Both the position numbers and the translations under genes were made by a program. A DNA stretch of 16,900 nucleotides. Source: an uncultured Oscillospiraceae bacterium. Lineage in GTDB: Bacteria; Bacillota; Clostridia; Oscillospirales; Oscillospiraceae. Where the stretch lies: assembly GCA_958436045.1 (NCBI GenBank), contig CAUBIP010000036.1:1-16900 (forward strand), written 5' to 3'. Each line of letters opens with the position of its first letter. Positions within the stretch are counted from its first letter, which is position 1. The notes under the pieces were generated by a model. That model saw only the letters and a list, made by a program, of their open reading frames with translations. It ran no database searches and was not told the DNA's origin. Below, in pieces: positions 1 to 6,659 of this stretch.

Positions 1-38
1 GGAAAGGAATCCAAGCCGCGCTGCTTTTAGTACTGGGC

Positions 39-257
39 TCAGCAGTCGTCGTAGTCGGCAAACTCTTGCTCAATCTCGCTGCGGCGCCAGGGCATTTTCT
101 GGATCAGCTCGTCTTTGGAGGGAAGCTTGCTTTTCATTTCGCTGCAGGGGCAAAGTGCCACCAGTTTATCCCAAAAGACACCCAGCAGGCACAGGGCACC
201 GGCAATTGCGGCGATGGCTGCCGCCAGAGATACCAAAACTTTTGCGGTCTTTTTCAT
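39..257 (-). CDS. Small single-pass membrane protein, function unknown
   Basis: This is a 72-residue protein that I do not recognise as a named family. An MKKTAK start leads into a hydrophobic, alanine-rich helix at about residues 7-28, then a short polar, charged tail with several lysines and acidic residues ending in DYDDC. It is either a small N-terminally anchored membrane protein or a short exported peptide; a lipobox is not evident. The ATG has a strong AGGAGG ribosome binding site about 8 bases upstream, which supports real translation. It lies 42 bases downstream of the nitroreductase gene on the same strand and probably shares its transcript. No function can be inferred from the neighbour. 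Confidence 0.6.
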   Translation of the reverse strand: MKKTAKVLVSLAAAIAAIAGALCLLGVFWDKLVALCPCSEMKSKLPSKDELIQKMPWRRSEIEQEFADYDDC

Positions 258-299
258 GGTTGATTCCTCCTGTTGCTTGAAATTTGCTGCTGCTTTCGC

Positions 300-818
300 T
301 TAGACGCGTACGATAAAATCAGCCTTGCGGGGTTTTGCCTCCGGGTCTTGTGCCGGATAGCCCAGGATGCAATGGGCCACGGCGGCATAATTTTCGCCGA
401 TGCCCCACTTTTTCAGCAGGGCCTTGCCTTCGTCCGTGGCAAAGACCTTTTTGGCCCGGTGGATCCAGCAGGAGCCGACGCCCAAGCTGTGAGCCGCGGC
501 CATCAGGTTACCCATAATGAGGGAGCCGTCCTCCAGATAGGTGGGGATGCTCGTATCGGCCAGGACGACGCAGACCATCGGCGCGCCGTAGAACGGCTTG
601 GCGTCCGGCTTGCCCATTGCCGCAGCATTGAGCCGCTCCAGCAGCGTCAGGGTTGGTTTGTCTTGTACGACGACGATTTTGCCGCTCTGGGCGCCCTTGC
701 CGCAGGCGGCGTAGGTCCCGGCTTCCAGGATCTGCGCCAGGTCCTCTTCCCGGACCTGCTCCGGCAGATAGGCCCGGATGCTTCTGCGTGCGATCAGTGT
801 TTTGATAAAATCATTCAT
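300..818 (-). CDS. Nitroreductase-family flavoprotein
   Basis: A 172-residue protein of the small FMN-dependent nitroreductase superfamily, whose members use NAD(P)H to reduce nitro compounds, quinones or unknown substrates. Visible marks are the N-terminal RRSIRAY flavin-phosphate segment (residues 11-17), the GVGSCWIH segment (113-120) typical of clostridial members, and GYP near the C-terminus (153-155). The length matches the compact clostridial subgroup. The ATG at 818 is chosen because AAAGGGG lies 9 bases upstream; an upstream in-frame TTG would place that ribosome binding site inside the gene. It follows birA by 39 bases on the same strand and may be co-transcribed. The substrate cannot be read from sequence. 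Confidence 0.85.
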   Translation of the reverse strand: MNDFIKTLIARRSIRAYLPEQVREEDLAQILEAGTYAACGKGAQSGKIVVVQDKPTLTLLERLNAAAMGKPDAKPFYGAPMVCVVLADTSIPTYLEDGSLIMGNLMAAAHSLGVGSCWIHRAKKVFATDEGKALLKKWGIGENYAAVAHCILGYPAQDPEAKPRKADFIVRV

Positions 819-857
819 CTTTTGAAAACCCCTTTCCAACGTGTATAGATTACCAGT

Positions 858-1853
858 TTAAACATAGCCATAGATGCCGCGGACCGAGACCTCACCGCAG
901 GAGACAGCCTCCTCGGTGCCGTCTGGGTAGGCGACAAGCAGCGCTGCTTGCTCGTTCAGGCCAACGGCGTGTCCGACGCGGGTCTGAGCGCCCTGGATGA
1001 TCCGGACGTCCTTGCCGATCGTGATACAGTCGTGGGTGTACCGTTCCAGCCACGGCCACTGACCGTCGTCCGGCAGGTGCTGGGCGAGGTTGCACAACGA
1101 GGCAATCTGCGCTGCGGCGACCAGGTTACGGTCTACCGTGTGGCCCAGGGCCATGGACAGAGAGATGGCGGTTTTCTGCAGCTCCGGGGGGAAATCCTCC
1201 GGCCGCTGATTGCAGTTCATGCCGATGCCGACCACGGCGTACTGCACCAGGCCGCTCTCGGCTTCCACGGAGAGCTCCGTGAGAATGCCGCAGATTTTTC
1301 GTTTTTGGAACAGCAGGTCATTGGCCCATTTGATCTGAGGCCGCAGCTGGCAGGCCTGCTCGACCGCCTCACAGACGGCTTCGGCGATCATTGCCGTCAG
1401 TGTCATGAGCTGCTCCGGCTTTGCATTGGGCCGGAGAATGACAGACAGATATGTGCCGAGCCCTGCCGGAGATTGGAAGCTGCGGCCCAACCGGCCACGG
1501 CCGCCGGTCTGGTGGTCGGCGACGATGGTCGTCCCTGCCGGGGCGCCCTGGGCGGCCAGCCGCTTCGCCACAGTATTGGTGGAGTCGACACAGTCGAAGA
1601 CTTGGATCCGGTCCCGCCAGGGGAAGTCGGCCGGCAGAGCGGCCAAAAGCTCCGCACTGCACAGCGCAGGCGTCGCCTGGACTAAGCGATAGCCCCGGCG
1701 GGTGACGGAGTCGATAATATAGCCGTCCTGCCGCAGCGATTCCACCGCTTTCCAGACAGCGGTGCGAGAGACGCCGCAGCGGTGGCTGATCTCCTGCCCG
1801 GAGAGATATCCGTTGGCGCCGCGCAAATATTCTAGTACCTTTTGCTTTAACAT
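858..1853 (-). CDS. birA: Bifunctional biotin--protein ligase / biotin repressor BirA
   Basis: A 331-residue protein that makes biotinyl-AMP and transfers biotin to a lysine of biotin-dependent carboxylases; as a holo-repressor it controls biotin genes. The N-terminal winged helix-turn-helix is visible (about residues 1-60, SRTAVWKAVESL recognition region), so this is the DNA-binding class. The catalytic domain has the GRGRLGR biotinyl-AMP loop (118-124), KWANDL (175-180) and KICGILTE (186-193), and a C-terminal SH3-like domain follows. Length is normal for the class. The ATG at 1853 is preferred, with AGAGGA about 11 bases upstream; an in-frame ATG 21 bases earlier lacks a well-placed ribosome binding site. 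It is divergent from bioY, which carries a BirA-like operator. Confidence 0.95.
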   Translation of the reverse strand: MLKQKVLEYLRGANGYLSGQEISHRCGVSRTAVWKAVESLRQDGYIIDSVTRRGYRLVQATPALCSAELLAALPADFPWRDRIQVFDCVDSTNTVAKRLAAQGAPAGTTIVADHQTGGRGRLGRSFQSPAGLGTYLSVILRPNAKPEQLMTLTAMIAEAVCEAVEQACQLRPQIKWANDLLFQKRKICGILTELSVEAESGLVQYAVVGIGMNCNQRPEDFPPELQKTAISLSMALGHTVDRNLVAAAQIASLCNLAQHLPDDGQWPWLERYTHDCITIGKDVRIIQGAQTRVGHAVGLNEQAALLVAYPDGTEEAVSCGEVSVRGIYGYV

Positions 1854-1868
1854 TTTCTCACATTCCTC

Positions 1869-1897
1869 TTGCATTTTGCGAGGCGATCTGGTATACT
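1869..1897 (+). promoter_or_regulatory. Sigma-A promoter of bioY
   Basis: A -35 hexamer TTGCAT (1869-1874) and a -10 hexamer TATACT (1892-1897) are separated by exactly 17 bases. Transcription would begin near 1904, inside the candidate BirA operator and about 45 bases before the bioY ATG. The -35 overlaps the start region of birA on the other strand. Confidence 0.7.
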
Positions 1898-1901
1898 CCT
1901 A

Positions 1902-1934
1902 ACGTCAACTAAGCGGATTACAATTGGTTAACAA
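1902..1934 (+). promoter_or_regulatory. Candidate BirA operator controlling bioY
   Basis: The right half-site GGTTAACAA (1926-1934) matches the half-site form expected for Gram-positive BirA operators. Fifteen bases upstream, ACGTCAACT (1902-1910) is a degenerate copy of the inverted half (expected TTGTTAACC). The 15-base spacer is within the 14-16 range known for BirA sites. The site covers the predicted transcription start, where bound holo-BirA would block transcription when biotin is plentiful. The adjacent birA gene encodes the DNA-binding form, which supports the assignment. Confidence 0.6.
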
Positions 1935-1949
1935 AAGGAGGAACACCAA

Positions 1950-2498
1950 ATGCGTACGCGTAAAATTATATTAACCGGTCTGTTTGCTGCGCTCACAGCG
2001 ATCGGTGCATTTATCAGGATCCCGACGCCAATCTCGTCGTTTACCCTGCAGGTCTTTTTCACCTGTATGGCGGGCCTGCTGCTGGGGCCGGGGCTGGGCG
2101 CTGCCAGCCAGGCGGTCTATGTTCTGCTGGGCTTGGTGGGCCTGCCGATCTTTACGCAAGGCGGCGGCTTTTCCTATGTCACACAGCCGACGTTCGGCTT
2201 CCTGTTGGGATTGATTCCGGCAGCTTGCATAACCGGGATGATCGCGCGGCGCAAGACCGCGTCATTTTGGTGGCTGCTGCTGGCCTGCCTGGCCGGGACG
2301 GCGGCGGTTTATGTCATTGGCCTGCCGTATATGCACTGCATCCTGCGGTTCTATCTGAATAAAACCTGGAGCATTCAGCAGACTGTGATGGGCGGCATGG
2401 TTATTTTCCTGCCCTGGGATGTGCTGAAGGCCATCGTGGCGAGCTTGCTTGCTAAGAAGCTACTGCCGACCCTGCACAAGGCGGGCTTGCAATACTAA
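1950..2498 (+). CDS. bioY: Biotin transporter substrate-binding subunit BioY (ECF S-component)
   Basis: A 182-residue integral membrane protein of the BioY family. It binds biotin in the membrane and imports it, usually with the shared ECF energising module (EcfA, EcfA', EcfT), which is not in this window. About six hydrophobic segments can be seen. Family marks include the N-terminal ALTAIGAFIRIP segment, the glycine-rich GPGLGAASQAVYVLLGLVG stretch and the GGGFSYVTQPTFGFLLG stretch around residues 71-90. AAAGGAGG lies 8 bases before the ATG. It stands alone on its transcript, ending in a hairpin terminator, and is probably repressed by BirA through the operator just upstream. Confidence 0.95.
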   Translation: MRTRKIILTGLFAALTAIGAFIRIPTPISSFTLQVFFTCMAGLLLGPGLGAASQAVYVLLGLVGLPIFTQGGGFSYVTQPTFGFLLGLIPAACITGMIARRKTASFWWLLLACLAGTAAVYVIGLPYMHCILRFYLNKTWSIQQTVMGGMVIFLPWDVLKAIVASLLAKKLLPTLHKAGLQY

Positions 2499-2524
2499 TT
2501 CCAATTTACCACAAAATTGAAGAT

Positions 2525-2555
2525 CTTGCAATATTTTTCTGGATTGCAAGTTTTT
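2525..2555 (+). terminator. Rho-independent terminator of bioY
   Basis: A perfect 8-base inverted repeat, CTTGCAAT (2525-2532) and ATTGCAAG (2543-2550), has a 10-base loop and is followed directly by five T residues. It lies 26 bases after the bioY stop. Its right arm also serves as the -35 region of the next promoter. Confidence 0.7.
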
Positions 2556-2572
2556 GCCCGGCGTGCTATGAT
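2544..2572 (+). promoter_or_regulatory. Sigma-A promoter of the small two-helix membrane protein gene
   Basis: A -35 TTGCAA (2544-2549) and a -10 TATGAT (2567-2572) are 17 bases apart. The -35 lies wholly within the right arm of the bioY terminator stem. Confidence 0.65.
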
Positions 2573-2625
2573 AACAATCGAAGTGACAAATTATGCGGCG
2601 GCATGACCGCTGGGAGGTACTTGTT

Positions 2626-2859
2626 ATGAATATTCGCGCATATTTCCCACTCAACCGCAGAATCTGCCCAGGCGATACTGGGGCGCTGATTGTGACGATC
2701 GTGCTGTACCTGGTCATCTGCGGGGTGGCAGGGGTGCTGCGCTGGGTCGTCGGTTGGCTGCCGGTCGTTGGTTGGGTCATCCGGATCCTCTGCTGGCTCA
2801 TTGGCGTCTACTGCCTGGCCGGGATCGTGCTGGCGATCGTGGATTGCGTCCGGCAGTAA
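2626..2859 (+). CDS. Small two-helix membrane protein, function unknown
   Basis: A 77-residue, very hydrophobic protein starting MNIRAYFP, with a short positively charged N-terminus and two transmembrane helices (about residues 20-40 and 46-70), the second half rich in Trp, Val and Ile. I do not recognise a defined family; it has the general look of small stress-related membrane proteins, but no function is claimed. GGGAGGT lies 8 bases before the ATG at 2626; an in-frame ATG 33 bases upstream has no ribosome binding site. It has its own promoter and a strong terminator that it shares with the convergent htrA gene. Confidence 0.7.
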   Translation: MNIRAYFPLNRRICPGDTGALIVTIVLYLVICGVAGVLRWVVGWLPVVGWVIRILCWLIGVYCLAGIVLAIVDCVRQ

Positions 2860-2890
2860 CACGTCTGGGCATTGGCAAGAAAAATGGGGA

Positions 2891-2926
2891 GGCCCGCGGC
2901 AAGCTTACACGGCTGCCGCGGGCCTT
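2891..2926. terminator. Bidirectional terminator between two convergent genes
   Basis: A perfect 10-base GC-rich inverted repeat, GGCCCGCGGC (2891-2900) and GCCGCGGGCC (2915-2924), has a 14-base loop. On the plus strand it ends transcription of the small membrane protein gene (TTCT follows). On the minus strand it is followed by a T-rich run and lies 40 bases beyond the htrA stop. Confidence 0.75.
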
Positions 2927-2965
2927 CTGCATCTTGCGGCGGCGCGGCAGATGGGATGGGCACGC

Positions 2966-4300
2966 TTACTGCGTTTTGCCCGCGGCGTCCATCAAAACGA
3001 CGTCCAGCTCGTAGGAAACGCCGCTGCGGTAAATGCGCAGCTGGACGGTATCGCCTGCCTGACACTGGTTTTTGACCGCGTTGAGATCGTCCATCGAGGT
3101 AACGCTTGTGCCATTGAAGGCGGTGATGATATCGCCGGGCTGCAGGCCGCGGGTATAAGCATCAGAGGTTTTGTCGATGCTGCGGATATAGACGCCTGCG
3201 GGCAGCCGGTAATACGCCCGCGCTGTCATCGGTACGGTCTCGCCGGTGATGCCGATGGCAGGCCGCCCGGCGACATAGCCGCTGGAGAGCAGCTCATCGA
3301 CGATGCGCTTGGCCGTCGAGATCGGAATGGCAAAGCCCAACCCCTCGACCGCCGTGGCGGAATAGGTGGCGGAGAGCTTCATGGTATTGATGCCGATGAC
3401 CTGCCCCTGCATATTGATGAGCGGGCCGCCGGAATTGCCGGAGTTCAGCGCTGCGTTTGTCTGCAGCAGTGTCATAGTGCGGCCGTCAAAGGCCAGGTCC
3501 CTGTTGATGGCGGAGATGATGCCGTCGGTCATCGTGCCCCGCAGCTGGGTGCCCAAAGGGTCGCCGATGGCGACGACAGCGTCGCCGACCTGCAGCGCGT
3601 CGGAATCACCAAATTCTGCCGGGGTCAAGCCGTCGGCGTCGATTTTTAGGACGGCCAGGTCGCTGGTCTCATCGCTGCCGATGACGGCGGCTTGGTAGCT
3701 GTCGTCGTTCTGCAGCAGGACCTGCGGCGTGTCGCCGTCTTCGATGACGTGGCAGTTTGTAATAATATACCCGTCCGCAGTCATGATGATCCCCGTGCCG
3801 GTGACCTCGCCGCTGGAGGTCTGGCTGGTGATGGAGACGACGCTGGGGATGATCTTGGCATAGATCTGCTGCAGGGTTAGCGCCTGGGTGTCGTCCGCGC
3901 CGCTAATCTGCAGGCTGACGCCGTCGGTCGTGCCAGTGGCAGCCGGGGCCGGGACGGCCAGGGCACTCTGGGCCTCTTCCGGACTGTCGCTGTCGGCGGA
4001 GCCGGTCGATTTTTTCTCGCCACTGCCGATCTGCAGGACGATCTGACCGTCATCGCGTTTGATCTGCACCCGGAGGTTCATCAAAAGCGAGAGCACCGCG
4101 CACAGCAGGATCATCAGCAGTGCCAGCAGGACAAAAAGCCCCTGCCGCTGATGCGCTGCGGGCTTGACCGTGCCGGTGCAGTAATAGCCGAAGATCGGGT
4201 CCTGGGTGCTGCACCCGGATGGGTCCTCTGTCGAAGGTGCATCGGGATGCGTGTCTGGCTGCGGTGGCGCTGTATTGTGTTTCAATTCATCCCAACTCAT
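2966..4300 (-). CDS. htrA: Membrane-anchored HtrA/DegP-type serine protease
   Basis: A 444-residue trypsin-like S1C protease with one PDZ domain, acting outside the membrane on misfolded or mislocated proteins. The layout is a cytoplasmic polar tail (1-53), one transmembrane helix (about 54-76), a low-complexity Ser/Ala/Pro linker (about 95-135), the protease domain with the triad His184 (TNCHVIEDG), Asp214 (SDLAVL) and Ser290 (GNSGGP), then a PDZ domain (about 345-435, with PGDIITAFNG). The family's usual length and anchored form are kept, and all catalytic residues are present. It starts 34 bases after the sensor kinase stop and is the last gene of a regulator-kinase-protease operon, which suggests control by envelope or secretion stress. 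Confidence 0.95.
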   Translation of the reverse strand: MSWDELKHNTAPPQPDTHPDAPSTEDPSGCSTQDPIFGYYCTGTVKPAAHQRQGLFVLLALLMILLCAVLSLLMNLRVQIKRDDGQIVLQIGSGEKKSTGSADSDSPEEAQSALAVPAPAATGTTDGVSLQISGADDTQALTLQQIYAKIIPSVVSITSQTSSGEVTGTGIIMTADGYIITNCHVIEDGDTPQVLLQNDDSYQAAVIGSDETSDLAVLKIDADGLTPAEFGDSDALQVGDAVVAIGDPLGTQLRGTMTDGIISAINRDLAFDGRTMTLLQTNAALNSGNSGGPLINMQGQVIGINTMKLSATYSATAVEGLGFAIPISTAKRIVDELLSSGYVAGRPAIGITGETVPMTARAYYRLPAGVYIRSIDKTSDAYTRGLQPGDIITAFNGTSVTSMDDLNAVKNQCQAGDTVQLRIYRSGVSYELDVVLMDAAGKTQ

Positions 4301-4334
4301 ACAAAAATGCCTCGCTTTTGCTGCTGCCCGGCGG

Positions 4335-5768
4335 TCAGTTGACGACCACCGGCAGGGAGAACGTGAAGACAGTCAGCCCATCGCGGCTGGTCACACTGAT
4401 GTCCTCCCCGTGGGAGCAGATAATGGTTTTTACGATATAAAGCCCGAGCCCGACGCCGTCACGGTCGACGCTGCGGCTTTTGTCTGTCTTATGGAAACGG
4501 TCGAAGATCCGCGACAGCTCATTTTCCGGAATGGTCAGGCCGGTGTTGGAGACACTGACAAAGATCTTCTTATCCTCCGGCTGGATCTTGAGCCCCAGGG
4601 TGCCGCCCTGCTGGCAGAATTTGACAGCATTGTCCATCAGGTTGTAGATGACCTGGGTGATGGAATCGGCGTCGGCCAAGGTGTAGGTCGCCTCGTCCGG
4701 CATATCCACCTGCACGTCCAGCTGCTTCTGGGTGATCTTCTGCTCAAAGGAGACTAGCACCTGCCCCGCGGCCTCGCAGAGGTCGAAGACGGTCTTTTTC
4801 TCCTCCGGGATCGTCTGATCCTGCAGGCGGGAGATATCCAGCATCCCTCGGACCATCCGGGATAGACGGCGGACTTCGTCCGAGACGATCTGCATGTAAT
4901 GGCGGTGCTGCTCCGGCGGGATCGTGCCATCCAGCATGCCATCCATAAACCCGGCGATGGTCGTCATCGGCGTTTTGAGCTCGTGGCTGACATTGGCGAT
5001 AAATTCCTTGCGCTGCTGCTCGGATTTTTCCAGGGAGTCGGCCATGTTGTTAAAGGCGACGGCCAGCTCTTCGATCTCCGCCGGATTATGCTCATCCAGC
5101 TCGACCCGGGCGTCCAGATTGCCGTGCCCGAAGCGCCGGGCGGCGCCGGCCAGGTCCTTCAGCGGCTGACTCGTCCGCCGCATCAGCGCAGAACAGGCGA
5201 TGACCGCCAGCAGCAGGACGACGGCACCGGTCATTAGGAAAATATCCGTCATCTGGCGGATCACGCCGACGACCTGGGTCTGCCCGGTCGAGGCGATGAC
5301 AATGCCGCTGGCCTCACCGTCAGCCTGGCTGATAATGGGGATGGAGACGACAGAGCGGCTGTCGTCATACAGCCCTTGGAGGATCCCGGCGTCCGCTGTC
5401 TTGCCCTCTTGGATCACTTGATCGACAAAGGTTTGGGGCACCTGCAGGCCCAGATGCTCACAGCGAAACTCACTGCAGGAGCAGAGAATGACGACACCGG
5501 TCTCATCGCAGATGACGGTGTCCGTCCCGGCGGCTTCGGCGGCGAAGGAGAGATTGATGTGAAATTCCCAGTTGTTTTCCAGGTCCCCGATGGATTCATA
5601 CGCCGAGGCAAGCTCTGCCACGGCTTCCGCGCTCTGGTAGAGGGATTTTTGGCTCTCCGACTGCACGTATTTTTGAATAAAGACCCGGAAGCTGGCGCCT
5701 AAGATCAAAATGCTGCACAGGATGCAGGCGGCTGTCAGCAGGAATTGGCGGCCAAACATGGTTTTCAT
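4335..5768 (-). CDS. Membrane sensor histidine kinase (HAMP, HisKA, HATPase)
   Basis: A 477-residue two-component kinase. Transmembrane helix 1 (about 8-30) and helix 2 (about 176-196) flank an extracytoplasmic sensor of about 145 residues. A HAMP domain follows (about 198-250), then the HisKA dimerisation domain with SHELKTP and phospho-acceptor His262, then a HATPase domain with the N-box NLMDNAVKF and the G-box DGVGLGLYIVK. The sensor loop holds a cysteine cluster, CSCSEFRCEH (residues 96-105), which may be redox- or metal-related. The start codon overlaps the response regulator stop as ATGA, so translation is probably coupled. The partner is the upstream regulator; the downstream target is plausibly htrA. 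Confidence 0.94.
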   Translation of the reverse strand: MKTMFGRQFLLTAACILCSILILGASFRVFIQKYVQSESQKSLYQSAEAVAELASAYESIGDLENNWEFHINLSFAAEAAGTDTVICDETGVVILCSCSEFRCEHLGLQVPQTFVDQVIQEGKTADAGILQGLYDDSRSVVSIPIISQADGEASGIVIASTGQTQVVGVIRQMTDIFLMTGAVVLLLAVIACSALMRRTSQPLKDLAGAARRFGHGNLDARVELDEHNPAEIEELAVAFNNMADSLEKSEQQRKEFIANVSHELKTPMTTIAGFMDGMLDGTIPPEQHRHYMQIVSDEVRRLSRMVRGMLDISRLQDQTIPEEKKTVFDLCEAAGQVLVSFEQKITQKQLDVQVDMPDEATYTLADADSITQVIYNLMDNAVKFCQQGGTLGLKIQPEDKKIFVSVSNTGLTIPENELSRIFDRFHKTDKSRSVDRDGVGLGLYIVKTIICSHGEDISVTSRDGLTVFTFSLPVVVN

Positions 5769-6454
5769 TTCTGCACGACCTCAAACTTATAGCCGACGCC
5801 CCAGACTGTCTTCAGGCACCATTGGTCCGAGACACCCTCCAGCTTTTCCCGCAGACGCTTGATATGTACGTCCACGGTGCGGGAGTCGCCAAAATAGTCA
5901 AAGCCCCAGACCTCATCGAGCAGCTGATTGCGGGTATAGACCCGGTTCGGCGCGGAGGCCAGATGGTACAAAAGCTCCATCTCCTTGGGGGGCGTGTCGA
6001 TCTTCTTGCCGTCGACTGTCAGCTCAAAGGCGTCCATGTCGATGACGAGCTTGTCAAAGGTCAGTCGGTGGGATTTTTGCTCCATCTCAACGCCGCTGCG
6101 GCGCAGTACGGCTTCAATCCGGGCCAGGACCTCCTTGGCCTCGAACGGCTTGGTGATATAGTCATCCGCACCCATTTTCAGGCCAGAGACCTTGTCCGCC
6201 GTCTCGCCCTTGGCGGTGAGCATGATGACCGGGCAGTCGGACTCGGCGCGGATACTGCGCAGCACGCCCCAGCCATCCAGCACCGGGAGCATCAGGTCCA
6301 GCAGGACCAGATCCGGCTTGACCTGCCGGAACAGCTCCACACCCTTGCCGCCGTCGGGCGCCATGTGGACGGTGTAGCCGTCCTTTTCCAGGTAAAGCCG
6401 CAGCAGATCGGCAATATTAAAATCGTCCTCGACGATGAGAATCGTTTTTGCCAT
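5765..6454 (-). CDS. OmpR/PhoB-type response regulator
   Basis: A 229-residue DNA-binding response regulator. The receiver domain shows the acidic pair in VEDD, phospho-acceptor Asp53 (LLDLMLP), the switch Thr80 and Lys102 (TKPF). A winged-helix OmpR/PhoB DNA-binding domain follows (about 130-227), with the typical SRTVDVHIKRLREKL recognition region. The ATG at 6454 has AAAGGG 9 bases upstream; the in-frame ATG 9 bases earlier directly abuts that site and is unlikely. It is the first gene of an operon with the sensor kinase (4-base overlap) and htrA, reading away from typA. Confidence 0.94.
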   Translation of the reverse strand: MAKTILIVEDDFNIADLLRLYLEKDGYTVHMAPDGGKGVELFRQVKPDLVLLDLMLPVLDGWGVLRSIRAESDCPVIMLTAKGETADKVSGLKMGADDYITKPFEAKEVLARIEAVLRRSGVEMEQKSHRLTFDKLVIDMDAFELTVDGKKIDTPPKEMELLYHLASAPNRVYTRNQLLDEVWGFDYFGDSRTVDVHIKRLREKLEGVSDQWCLKTVWGVGYKFEVVQK

Positions 6455-6489
6455 GGTTTCCATCCCTTTCCGTGGTATCTCTTTCTACG

Positions 6490-6533
6490 ATATAATACCT
6501 ATATTATATACATGCCGGGGCTGTATGCGTGAA
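6490..6533 (-). promoter_or_regulatory. Promoter of the regulator-kinase-htrA operon with an AT-rich inverted repeat
   Basis: On the minus strand TTCACG (6533-6528) and a -10 TATAAT (6508-6503) are 19 bases apart, or TATATA (6510-6505) at 17 bases. The -10 lies in a perfect 8-base inverted repeat, ATATAATA (6490-6497) and TATTATAT (6502-6509), with a 4-base centre. The repeat could be a regulator site or simply AT-rich promoter DNA. Confidence 0.45.
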
Positions 6534-6590
6534 CAATTTGTAAAATTCAAAGTATTTTTCGCCCTGCGTGGAATAATTGCAAAGAAAATC

Positions 6591-6619
6591 TTGCAGTTTT
6601 CCGGCAAATATGCTATATT
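6591..6619 (+). promoter_or_regulatory. Sigma-A promoter of typA
   Basis: A -35 TTGCAG (6591-6596), a 17-base spacer and a -10 TATATT (6614-6619) preceded by an extended -10 TGC. It leaves a leader of about 35 bases before the typA ATG. Confidence 0.65.
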
Positions 6620-6659
6620 TCTAATTTGATAGACTGGCTGAAAGAAGGGAGCGCACCAT

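Noticed and set aside
2768..3649. Plus-strand open frame (293 codons) crossing the end of the small membrane protein gene and opposite htrA
   Set aside because: It runs through the bidirectional terminator and is antisense to the catalytic domain of htrA; no domain seen.
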